Positions 1 to 6,403 of a stretch of 14,434 nucleotides of DNA are shown piece after piece; position 1 is the first letter of the stretch, and every line of letters starts with the position of its first letter. Source of the stretch: CAYLLE01 sp964384485. Lineage in GTDB: Bacteria; Spirochaetota; Spirochaetia; CAYLLE01. The translations under genes were made by a program, and so were the position numbers. The notes under the pieces are model-generated. The model had not been told where the DNA came from, did not search any database, and was given only the letters and a program-made list of their open reading frames with translations. The stretch lies in assembly GCA_964384485.1 (NCBI GenBank), contig CAYLLE010000097.1, positions 1 through 14,434 on the forward strand. The letters run 5' to 3'.

Positions 1-81
1 TTTGTGCGAATTAATTCAAAACTTGGGGAAAAATTTGTCCACGTTCGGTGGCATTCCTATCCGGTCTCCCTTCGAAGCTGA
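1..81 (+). CDS. Possible 3' end of an upstream gene (partial)
   Basis: Frame 1 is open from the first base to a TGA at 79-81. It encodes about 26 residues, ending in a basic/aromatic stretch (FVHVRWHSYPVSLRS). The codons used (cgg, ccg, gtc) resemble those of the genes downstream. The peptide is too short to assign to a family. Frame 2 is also open from base 2 to a TAA at 155-157, so this reading is not certain. If real, it would be the gene just upstream of the polymerase. In many bacteria that position holds imuA/imuB-type mutagenesis genes, but nothing in this tail proves that. Confidence 0.3.
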   Translation, partial: FVRINSKLGEKFVHVRWHSYPVSLRS

Positions 82-92
82 TTTTACTACCG

Positions 93-114
93 TTATACCC
101 CACAATTATACCCC
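93..114 (+). repeat. Tandem 9-bp direct repeat upstream of the polymerase gene
   Basis: TTATACCCC occurs at 93-101 and again at 106-114, a 13-bp period. The copies lie just 5' of the candidate promoter of the polymerase gene. A shorter echo (TTATAC) is at 138-143, overlapping a candidate -10. This could be a binding site for a regulator, but no known operator consensus matches. Confidence 0.4.
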
Positions 115-121
115 CATCCCC

Positions 122-149
122 TTGCTTTTTAGGCAAATTATACTATACA
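122..149 (+). promoter_or_regulatory. Candidate sigma-70 promoter of the polymerase gene
   Basis: TTGCTT (122-127) and TATACA (144-149) are separated by 16 bp. An overlapping and better -10, TATACT (139-144), has no good -35. Either would start transcription at about 151-157, at or just before the start codons at 151 (TTG) and 160 (ATG), leaving almost no 5' leader. The match to consensus is moderate. Confidence 0.4.
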
Positions 150-150
150 T

Positions 151-3100
151 TTGTTAAGTATGAAAGGAAAAAAAGCGCTGTTTCCGAACCACTGCAGAAC
201 GTTCTATTCCTTTCTCCGCGGGATCATGTCTCCCGACGAAATATGCGGGAAAGCCGCGGAATGGGGAGCCCCGGGAATCGGAATCGCGGATATGAACGGA
301 TTCTACGGTCTTCCCCGCTTTCTTGCCGCTGCCGAACGGAACAATCTGAAACCGGTAATTGCTTCGGAAATACGGCCGGATGAAAATCGGGAGTGTCTCA
401 CCGCATTCTGCATGAACCGGGAAGGATACAGCCGGCTTTGCGGAATTATCACTAAAATGAAAATGCAGGATCAGACCCAAAAATATGATCCGGTACAGGA
501 TTTTTTAGAAAACGGCTGGGGCGGCCTTGTGTTGACTTCAGGCGATCTGAATCTGCTGCGGAAACTTATGACCCGTTCAGAAGCGGGGCTTTATACCGCA
601 TTGACCTACGGCATGCCGTTCCGGGAACTTCTGGTCGGAAGCCGAAACCTCGGACTTAAGCCCCTGGCGGTAAACCGGAGCGTGTTCAGCGACGTAAAAA
701 CCCAGCGGCTCTACGCGCTCCTCCGGGCGATTGATCTCAACATCCGGGTCAAAGATCTGCCGTCACGGGAGCACCCCGTTTCCGCTCAAGGTCTTGTTCA
801 TCCGGCTCAAGTGGAAAACTACTTCCGTACTGTTCCCGAGGCCCTGGAAGCCCAGGAATATATCCTGAAAGAATCGGATCCAGCCGGAATTCCTTCAGGA
901 ATAACCGGAGGAGAGCGGGGATACGTTTTTCCCCGGTTTGCGGAATTAAACGAAGAGGAAGCTTACAGAATTTTACGCCGCCTCTGCTTTCAGGGGATTT
1001 CCCGAAGATACGGTGCGATGTCCGGAACAGTGGAAAACCGGCTGAAATATGAGCTCAATATTATCCGGAAAAAGCAATTTTCTTCCTATTTCCTTGTTGT
1101 CTATGATGTTGTCTCAAAAAGCCGCAGAACCTGCGGAAGAGGAAGTTCCGCCTCAAGCATTGTCTCATATCTTTTAGGGATTACCCATGTCGATCCTCTA
1201 GAACACGGTCTATTTTTCGAGCGTTTTTTGAATATGGGCCGGAAAGACCCTCCGGATATCGACGTCGATTTTCCGTGGGATGAAAGAGAGCATGCGTTAT
1301 CGTATATGTTTGAAACATACAGCGGTCATTCCGCAATGGTCGCGGATCACATCACCTTTGCCGCAAAATCATCAATCCGGGAAAGCGCAAAAGCCTTTGG
1401 AATCCCGGAGGATGAAATCGGTACCTATATTGATCTTTGGAGACGGGGAAGATATGAAACGATTCCGCTCCGGGTACGGCGGGCCGCGGAAGCCATTCGA
1501 GGGATTCCCCGTCACTTAGGGACTCATCCCGGAGGTGTTGTTATCACCCCTGACCCTATCACCACATACACCCACATTCAAAAATCGCCTCTGGGATGGC
1601 CGGTGATAGCGTGGGAAAAAGACGGAACAGAAGATTCCGGGCTCATTAAAATTGACCTTTTGGGAAACAGATCCCTGGGAGTTCTTAGAGACACAATCGC
1701 CATGGTTAATCCTGTCAGGAAGGAAAAGATTGAATGGGAATCATTTAATCCTCTCAACGACGGAGAAACACGAAAGTCAATTGAAGCCGGTGATACCTTG
1801 GGAGTCTTTTATGTGGAATCACCGGCTACCCGGCAGCTCCTCAAAAAAATGGGCCGGGGGGATTTCCCGCGCCTTATTATTGCCAGTTCCATCATCCGTC
1901 CTGCCGCTAACCGGTATATTTCAGAATTTGTGCGGCGCTTAAAAGGAGGGGACTACGATCCGTTACTGCCTGCCCTTGATAATATCCTGAAAGAAACCTA
2001 CGGGATAATGGTGTATCAGGAAGATGTTTCCCGTGTGGCAATTGCAGCGGCTGCTTTTTCTCCGGAAGAAGCCGATGGTCTGCGGAAAGCATTGACACGG
2101 CGCGACCGGAGCCAGAGGCTCAGGAGTTTCCGGGAGCGTTTTTTTGCCGGAGGGATCAGGATCGGAGTTGGCCAAAAAATTCTTCAGGTTCTATGGGATA
2201 TGATTCTTTCTTTTGAAGGGTATTCATTTTGTAAATCCCACAGCGCATCATACGCCCTGGTTTCCTACCGCCTGGCCTTTATGAAGCGGTATTACCCCCT
2301 GGAATTCTATACAGCGGTAATAAATAACGGGGGCGGGTTTTATACCCGGCAGGTGTATCTGAACCAGGTGCGGAGACTGGGATACGCTATTCATCTGCCT
2401 GACGTCAACCGGAGTCAGGAAAAATATACCATAGAAAACCGCTCATTACAGGCTGGGCTCGGACAGGTAAAGGATTTAGATTCCCGGTTTCTCCATTCAA
2501 TTCTGCGGGAACGTTCAGAAAGAGGCAAGTTCCGGGATTTAAATGATTTTCTTTTGCGGCTGATAAAAGAAGATATCATAAAAATAATACACAGCCATCG
2601 GACTTCACGGATTCATCCGTCGGGATTAAGCAATTTACGCATGCTCGTCAAAGCGGGAGCTCTGGACAGTATTTCAGAAAACTATAACCGGCCCCATATT
2701 TTTTGGATCATCGCAAACTACAGTGCAAAAAGATTCGGCAGAGAAGAACTGTTTTCTGCGGAAGAAGCATGGAATGTGCCGGACTGTATTACAGATTACA
2801 CCGAATATACGAAAATAAAGGATGAACTGGAGACAATGGGGCTTATCCTGACCCGTCATCCCATTCAAGTATTCCGACGTATCCTGGAGAATCAAAAATC
2901 ATTATGCGACTCTAGAAAAATCCATATCAAGACCGGGAAAATCATCCGGATTCCCGGGATTCTTGTAACGGGAAAAGAAGTGGCGGCCTCAAATTCCAAG
3001 GCAATGAGTTTTTACAGTTTTGAAGACGAGTACGGAATATTCGAAACCGTTTTTTTTCCCGAAGTATATGAGAGGTGGGGACTTTCTCTCAGATACGGGA

Positions 3101-3180
3101 CGGCATATCTTTTGACGGCCAAGGTAACCGAAGAATTCGGGACCCACATTTTGGAAGCAAAAAAGGCGGTCCCGTGTTAA
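151..3180 (+). CDS. DnaE-type (C-family) DNA polymerase alpha subunit, accessory DnaE2/ImuC-like
   Basis: This is a C-family DNA polymerase that adds dNTPs to a primed template, probably in translesion or repair synthesis. The N-terminus (about 13-75) is a PHP domain with lost metal ligands: the usual HxH is HCR and the later DH is DM. The palm is intact. RGSSASS is near 332, PDIDVDF is at 368-374 with catalytic Asp371 and Asp373, and Asp502 lies in IKIDLLG. YQEDV (622 on) and FCKSHSASYALVSY (693 on) are classic DnaE signatures. A helix-hairpin-helix region follows, then a possible clamp-binding motif EELF (865-868) and a C-terminal OB fold (about 929-1005). At 1009 residues it is shorter than replicative DnaE (about 1160), which supports an accessory role. 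The start is uncertain: TTG 151, or more likely ATG 160 (1006 residues); neither has a clear Shine-Dalgarno sequence, and an in-frame TAG at 130-132 limits extension. No imuA or imuB is visible, so I leave the symbol blank. Confidence 0.9.
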   Translation: MLSMKGKKALFPNHCRTFYSFLRGIMSPDEICGKAAEWGAPGIGIADMNGFYGLPRFLAAAERNNLKPVIASEIRPDENRECLTAFCMNREGYSRLCGIITKMKMQDQTQKYDPVQDFLENGWGGLVLTSGDLNLLRKLMTRSEAGLYTALTYGMPFRELLVGSRNLGLKPLAVNRSVFSDVKTQRLYALLRAIDLNIRVKDLPSREHPVSAQGLVHPAQVENYFRTVPEALEAQEYILKESDPAGIPSGITGGERGYVFPRFAELNEEEAYRILRRLCFQGISRRYGAMSGTVENRLKYELNIIRKKQFSSYFLVVYDVVSKSRRTCGRGSSASSIVSYLLGITHVDPLEHGLFFERFLNMGRKDPPDIDVDFPWDEREHALSYMFETYSGHSAMVADHITFAAKSSIRESAKAFGIPEDEIGTYIDLWRRGRYETIPLRVRRAAEAIRGIPRHLGTHPGGVVITPDPITTYTHIQKSPLGWPVIAWEKDGTEDSGLIKIDLLGNRSLGVLRDTIAMVNPVRKEKIEWESFNPLNDGETRKSIEAGDTLGVFYVESPATRQLLKKMGRGDFPRLIIASSIIRPAANRYISEFVRRLKGGDYDPLLPALDNILKETYGIMVYQEDVSRVAIAAAAFSPEEADGLRKALTRRDRSQRLRSFRERFFAGGIRIGVGQKILQVLWDMILSFEGYSFCKSHSASYALVSYRLAFMKRYYPLEFYTAVINNGGGFYTRQVYLNQVRRLGYAIHLPDVNRSQEKYTIENRSLQAGLGQVKDLDSRFLHSILRERSERGKFRDLNDFLLRLIKEDIIKIIHSHRTSRIHPSGLSNLRMLVKAGALDSISENYNRPHIFWIIANYSAKRFGREELFSAEEAWNVPDCITDYTEYTKIKDELETMGLILTRHPIQVFRRILENQKSLCDSRKIHIKTGKIIRIPGILVTGKEVAASNSKAMSFYSFEDEYGIFETVFFPEVYERWGLSLRYGTAYLLTAKVTEEFGTHILEAKKAVPC

Positions 3181-3203
3181 AGATCTGAACAAAAAAGACT
3201 GGC

Positions 3204-4151
3204 ATGCCGGGGATTTTTCTCTTATCCTTAAAAACTGTGATAGTTAAAATAGTTTTCAGCCCCAAAAACAGAAAAAGAGCGTATTTCCTCCTTAAAGCGG
3301 TGAAGCATGCCGGAATAAATGTGAAAGCGCTTCAGTTTAACAGCACCTGGCGCGATCTGTCTCCTCAAAGGCTGGAACAATTGTTTTCGGATACGACCCA
3401 CTTGGTACTGCAGACCGGAGAACCAAAGAAGGTGTCGTCCTGGATGTTTTATCTAATCGGATTCTTCAGAGGGGGGAATAAAGAAGTACTTTTCTCCGGC
3501 AGTTCTTTTCCGGACCCGCTCCTGAATGAAATACCATCGTTTTCGAATGTTGAAGATGTGCTTTCATATATAAAAAAGACGAATAATGAAAAACAGACAG
3601 ATAAAACCGCGAAAGAGGCCCGGGAAGAAATATTCGATTCCGGATTGGCTTTTTCTCCTGAGGGATTTGCCTCGTGTGTGGAACGGAATGATCTCTGGGG
3701 AGTCAAAAATTTCCTTGCCGCGGGTTTCTCTGCCGATACTTGCACGGAAAAGGGAGTTTCCATGCTCTCCCTTGCTATCAGAAAACAGCACCGGAATGTT
3801 GCGGAATATCTTCTGGAATCCGGTGCTGACATCAATCATATAAATGAGGATCGGGGAACAACTCCTTTAATGGAAGCTTCAGTACGGGGGGAAACAGAAT
3901 TGGTTAAACTTCTCATGGAGAAAAGACCGAACATGAACATACAAAGCAAAAACGGTCAAACCGCGCTGATGATGGCGGTAGGAGAGGGATACGCAGATAT
4001 TGCGAATGAATTTTTCCGGGAAGGAATCGACTTAAGCGTTGTCGATCATTTAGGTATGACCGCTGAAAAATACGCCAGGCTCTTTAAACACGAGGAGATC
4101 ATCAAACTCTTTGAGCACACCGATTTCAGGGCTTCATCATGTGCAGAATAA
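3204..4151 (+). CDS. Ankyrin-repeat protein with possible TIR-like N-terminal domain
   Basis: The C-terminal half (about 153-305) is a run of four to five ankyrin repeats. The clearest are 184-216, 218-250 (G-TPLMEAS...VKLLME) and 251-283 (GQTALMMAV), with a capping repeat at 284-305. Ankyrin repeats bind other proteins. Residues 13-125 look like a Rossmann-type alpha/beta domain. A strand (THLVLQTG, 65-72) followed by SSWMFYLIGFFRGG (78-91) resembles the TIR/TIR_2 pattern strand-S-x-W-x-x-E-L. The catalytic Glu position is Leu84 here, so NADase activity would not be expected. A charged linker (125-145) joins the halves. There is no signal peptide, so it is probably cytoplasmic. The gene starts 23 bases after the polymerase stop and is probably co-transcribed. 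The start is uncertain: ATG 3204, or GTG 3237 just before the first conserved strand; neither has a good ribosome-binding site. The ankyrin call is firm, the TIR-like call is inference. Confidence 0.82.
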   Translation: MPGIFLLSLKTVIVKIVFSPKNRKRAYFLLKAVKHAGINVKALQFNSTWRDLSPQRLEQLFSDTTHLVLQTGEPKKVSSWMFYLIGFFRGGNKEVLFSGSSFPDPLLNEIPSFSNVEDVLSYIKKTNNEKQTDKTAKEAREEIFDSGLAFSPEGFASCVERNDLWGVKNFLAAGFSADTCTEKGVSMLSLAIRKQHRNVAEYLLESGADINHINEDRGTTPLMEASVRGETELVKLLMEKRPNMNIQSKNGQTALMMAVGEGYADIANEFFREGIDLSVVDHLGMTAEKYARLFKHEEIIKLFEHTDFRASSCAE

Positions 4152-4160
4152 TTGAAAAAC

Positions 4161-4189
4161 TTGACAGTTTCATCCTGGTCCGATATTTT
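4161..4189 (+). promoter_or_regulatory. Strong sigma-70 promoter driving a leaderless transcript
   Basis: A perfect -35 TTGACA (4161-4166), a 17-bp spacer and the -10 TATTTT (4184-4189) lie just after the ankyrin gene stop. The expected first transcribed base is A4196 or A4198. The next gene's ATG is at 4198-4200, so the mRNA would have zero to two bases of leader. No Shine-Dalgarno sequence precedes that ATG, which agrees with leaderless initiation. Confidence 0.65.
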
Positions 4190-4197
4190 TTCGACAT

Positions 4198-4977
4198 ATG
4201 AATAACACAAAAACCATAACGATTTTTCATCTTCACCGTAAGGACGGCACATCACTGCTGCTGCACCCTTTACGGAAAAATCATAACGTAATTAAACTGA
4301 TTGAAAAAAACCAAATAATCGGTAAGTACGGATCGGAACCGCAAGTTGAAACGATCACACTTTTCCGGAATCAATTGTACCGCCTGATTGAAGAAGAGGT
4401 TCGGAATTGGATTGCCGATATCAAATTTATACCTCGGTTCCTTCTCTCTGCAGGAGCATTTCTTCTAACCTACCTGGTTTTCTCCTTTGTGGTGCGGGAT
4501 CCGCTGCCCCTCCTGGATGAGATTATTATCGCCTTCGGTGTAGGTACCGTCTCATATATTCTTCTTGGAAAGAAAGACATGCGATCTGATGCGGCATTAA
4601 AAAAAAGGCTGACACTGCGGAAAAAAGTTGATTCTGTAGTATTTAATGAGTGCGGCATTTTACGGGATGTGGAAAACATTCTTCAAGAAAATGAGCAGCT
4701 GGATACGGAGCAGCTTCTTTCCCGGATAGCTGATCCGGAACAAATTACTATTCCTGAAACGAGCAGGGACACAGTACAGGAACTGCTTTCATACATACAA
4801 GACACACTCCGGACCGGTAAATCGGGTAAGCCGTCTAAGTCCATGCAGAAGCTTACGGATGATAAAAAGGGAACCGGACAGAATCAGGAAACGTATAAAA
4901 AGTTACTGAAAGCGAAATGCGGTGATCTATCCCTATTTGCGCTTTATAAACAGTTGAATCACTCTCTGGGGCGGTAA
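4198..4977 (+). CDS. Unrecognised membrane protein with a two-helix hairpin
   Basis: I do not recognise a family for this 259-residue protein. Residues 1-75 are soluble and mixed, with strand-like segments. Two hydrophobic helices follow at about 79-99 and 104-124, joined by a short DPLP turn, forming a hairpin in the inner membrane with both ends probably cytoplasmic. A basic stretch (KKDMRSDAALKKR, 125-137) follows the second helix and fits an inside location. Residues 138-205 look helical and charged. A Lys/Gly/Ser-rich linker (206-230) leads to a short C-terminal helical segment. There is no signal peptide and no catalytic motif. ATG 4198 is chosen because it is the first start in frame and lies at the predicted transcription start. 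The gene is transcribed apart from, or in addition to, the ankyrin gene, and its stop abuts the stop of the converging barrel gene. Confidence 0.75.
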   Translation: MNNTKTITIFHLHRKDGTSLLLHPLRKNHNVIKLIEKNQIIGKYGSEPQVETITLFRNQLYRLIEEEVRNWIADIKFIPRFLLSAGAFLLTYLVFSFVVRDPLPLLDEIIIAFGVGTVSYILLGKKDMRSDAALKKRLTLRKKVDSVVFNECGILRDVENILQENEQLDTEQLLSRIADPEQITIPETSRDTVQELLSYIQDTLRTGKSGKPSKSMQKLTDDKKGTGQNQETYKKLLKAKCGDLSLFALYKQLNHSLGR

Positions 4978-6237
4978 TTATTCTTGGCGGCCGAGTTCCT
5001 GAAGTTCCAGTATAGCGTTGGTATTTTTGATCACCCGTTCCGCGTTGGTCTTTATCTCCTGGAACGGCGTAAAAGTGGCATCCAGAGATAATCCTTCGTT
5101 GCAAAATGATATGGACTGCTTATACTTTCCGAGTCTGTAGGCATCGATCGCGCTGACATAAAGATTATCTATCCGCTGTCGAAGCTTTTCTCTGCCGAAA
5201 TCTCCCAAGTCTAATTTGGCCCGAACGCTGAACCGGTCGATCGTTTTAAATTGGGTTGTTTTATCAATCGTATAATTAATATCTAAACTCATTCTATCAA
5301 GAAAGATTGATGTGCCTAAAGTAAGTCTCGGATTGGCGCCTTTCAAAAGAAATCCCGCTGTGGTTGTCAGAAAATCGGTAAATTTAAGAGAAATCCCCGC
5401 GGCAACACCTGGATTTTCGGCGGGTACTCCCGGCTGAAGAAAAATAGGATAATTGATATCAAACGAAAGAAGAACCGGCCGAAAAGGGGAGTAGGCAATA
5501 CCGGCATCAAGACGGGTAGGCAATGGTTCACTTTTAACCGGGGGTCCCAGATTCCTAAATGCCGCTCCGACAGAAAAATTGCCTTCCCGGGACGGATAAA
5601 ATTTAAGGAAATTAAACCTGGTTAATACACCGAAATCAATCATTCCCATAAAGGAAGACTGATTACCAATATCATCTAGGTGTTCATAGATACGCCGGGG
5701 TAAATTGGTATACGCAACTTTGATGTTTGAGCCGGCGGAAATTCCGCCGAAATCAAATGACGATAAAAAGTTATACGATATATTGAAACCCGCAACGGTT
5801 TGGGAATATCTGCCTCTGGCGGCTTTTGAATCAAGGTATACCTGATCACCCCATTCATCTAGTGTATTAAACGGAACATGGAAGATCTTTGCTCCGACGC
5901 CGATTCCCAGATTTTCTTTACGCTGTGTATAAACCACACCCTCTATATCAGAATCCGCAATCCAGTCGTTATGGACCATGGATAATTCGGTGCGTTCCAA
6001 ACTTGAACTTGCTGCCGGGTTAGCGTCAAAGTAACTGGCGTCTCTGCCCACGGCAGTATATGCTGTTCCCATTCCCTCGTACTCACCTCCAATGGGCAAG
6101 TTCAAAATATAGAATGAAGTCAAACCGTTAGATTCACCTTCAATTTCATCCTGTCCAAGCGCGTATAACCCGCCGGCCAAAACGAGGAGAAAAATAATAC
6201 CCGTAAAAATACGGCTGCTTAAACGCATATCATCCAT
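4978..6237 (-). CDS. UPF0164/FadL-like outer-membrane barrel protein with TPR-like tail
   Basis: This is an exported outer-membrane beta-barrel protein of the spirochaetal UPF0164 group, related in fold to FadL/PorV proteins. Family members are thought to move hydrophobic molecules across the outer membrane. A signal peptide covers about 1-26 (hydrophobic core FTGIIFLLVLAGG, probable cleavage after LYA). The family hallmark is at 55-78: GMGTAYTAVGRDASYF then NPAASS. From about 84 to 345 there are alternating strand-like segments rich in Gly and aromatics (for example GIGVGAKIFHV, RLDAGIAYS, LSLDINY-type repeats), as in a barrel. Residues 346-419 are different: helical and charged, with a TPR-like core (YVSAIDAYRLGKYKQSISFCNEGL, 360-383 region). 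That tail would sit in the periplasm. The start is supported by GGAAAAGG nine bases upstream of the ATG. Specific cargo cannot be told from sequence. Confidence 0.85.
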   Translation of the reverse strand: MDDMRLSSRIFTGIIFLLVLAGGLYALGQDEIEGESNGLTSFYILNLPIGGEYEGMGTAYTAVGRDASYFDANPAASSSLERTELSMVHNDWIADSDIEGVVYTQRKENLGIGVGAKIFHVPFNTLDEWGDQVYLDSKAARGRYSQTVAGFNISYNFLSSFDFGGISAGSNIKVAYTNLPRRIYEHLDDIGNQSSFMGMIDFGVLTRFNFLKFYPSREGNFSVGAAFRNLGPPVKSEPLPTRLDAGIAYSPFRPVLLSFDINYPIFLQPGVPAENPGVAAGISLKFTDFLTTTAGFLLKGANPRLTLGTSIFLDRMSLDINYTIDKTTQFKTIDRFSVRAKLDLGDFGREKLRQRIDNLYVSAIDAYRLGKYKQSISFCNEGLSLDATFTPFQEIKTNAERVIKNTNAILELQELGRQE

Positions 6238-6246
6238 AAATATATA

Positions 6247-6254
6247 CCTTTTCC
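6247..6254 (-). promoter_or_regulatory. Ribosome-binding site of the barrel gene
   Basis: On the - strand, GGAAAAGG lies nine bases before ATG 6237. It supports this start over the in-frame ATG three codons downstream. Confidence 0.5.
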
Positions 6255-6265
6255 GGCTTTTTTTC

Positions 6266-6291
6266 TATGCACCTCCGTGCATATGCGCATA
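6266..6291. promoter_or_regulatory. Nested inverted repeats in the divergent intergenic region (possible operator or leader hairpin)
   Basis: TATGCAC (6266-6272) and GTGCATA (6277-6283) form a perfect 7-bp inverted repeat around a 4-base loop. A second palindrome, TATGC/GCATA around CG-rich bases (ATGCGCAT at 6283-6290), overlaps its right arm. So TATGC/GCATA half-sites occur four times in 26 bp. Read on the - strand, the loop and right arm contain GGAGG, which would be partly paired in RNA. No T-run follows on either strand, so it is not a simple terminator. It lies in the expected 5' leader of the barrel gene and could serve as an operator for either or both divergent units. Confidence 0.5.
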
Positions 6292-6393
6292 CCAGCAACA
6301 ATCCACGACTTTATTGTCGGCATTTTCATATATAGCTGAACATATGTCGATAATATGGTAAATTGTATTTTGTGAAAGGGCACCAAAGGCAAA

Positions 6394-6402
6394 ATGTCCT
6401 GA
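6394..6402 (+). other. Two-codon mini-ORF (ATG TCC TGA) just before the TPR gene
   Basis: AAAGG (6385-6389) lies four bases before this ATG, whereas its distance to the TPR-gene ATG at 6404 is 14 bases, too far for a normal Shine-Dalgarno. The mini-ORF ends one base before ATG 6404, so translation could reinitiate there. It may be chance. Confidence 0.25.
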
Positions 6403-6403
6403 A

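Larger units (their letters stand above)
6238..6403. other. Divergent intergenic region between barrel gene and TPR operon
   Basis: These 166 bases must hold the promoters of two divergent units. Besides the nested inverted repeats at 6266-6291 there is a short CGAC-TTTATT-GTCG inverted repeat (6306-6319). AT-rich -10-like stretches are present (GATAAT 6349-6354; TATTTT 6366-6371 on +; TACAAT on -), but none has a well-spaced -35. I cannot assign promoters confidently. Confidence 0.5.

Noticed and set aside
1..20. TTTG...CAAA and the palindrome GAATTAATTC as a LexA/SOS box
   Set aside because: The spacing is 12 bases, not the 5 of the Leptospira-type box, and it matches neither the E. coli nor the Gram-positive LexA consensus; it may also lie in coding sequence.
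48..383. + strand open frame of 111 codons overlapping the polymerase start
   Set aside because: It lies in another frame over well-supported DnaE sequence, has odd composition and no ribosome-binding site.
3201..3225. GGCATGCC followed by ATTTTTCT as a terminator between the polymerase and ankyrin genes
   Set aside because: The palindrome has no loop and cannot form a useful hairpin, and the T-run is short and interrupted.
3449..3835. - strand open frame of 128 codons opposite the ankyrin gene
   Set aside because: The + strand there encodes clear ankyrin repeats; the antisense peptide has no recognisable feature.
3204..4977. Polymerase + TIR-like/ankyrin + membrane protein as an anti-phage defence island
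   Set aside because: The TIR-like domain lacks the catalytic Glu, no nuclease or other effector is present, and there are no mobile-element marks; the association is too weak to claim.
6306..6319. CGAC-TTTATT-GTCG inverted repeat as a terminator or operator
   Set aside because: The stem is only 4 bp with no T-run; this is likely chance in an AT-rich region.
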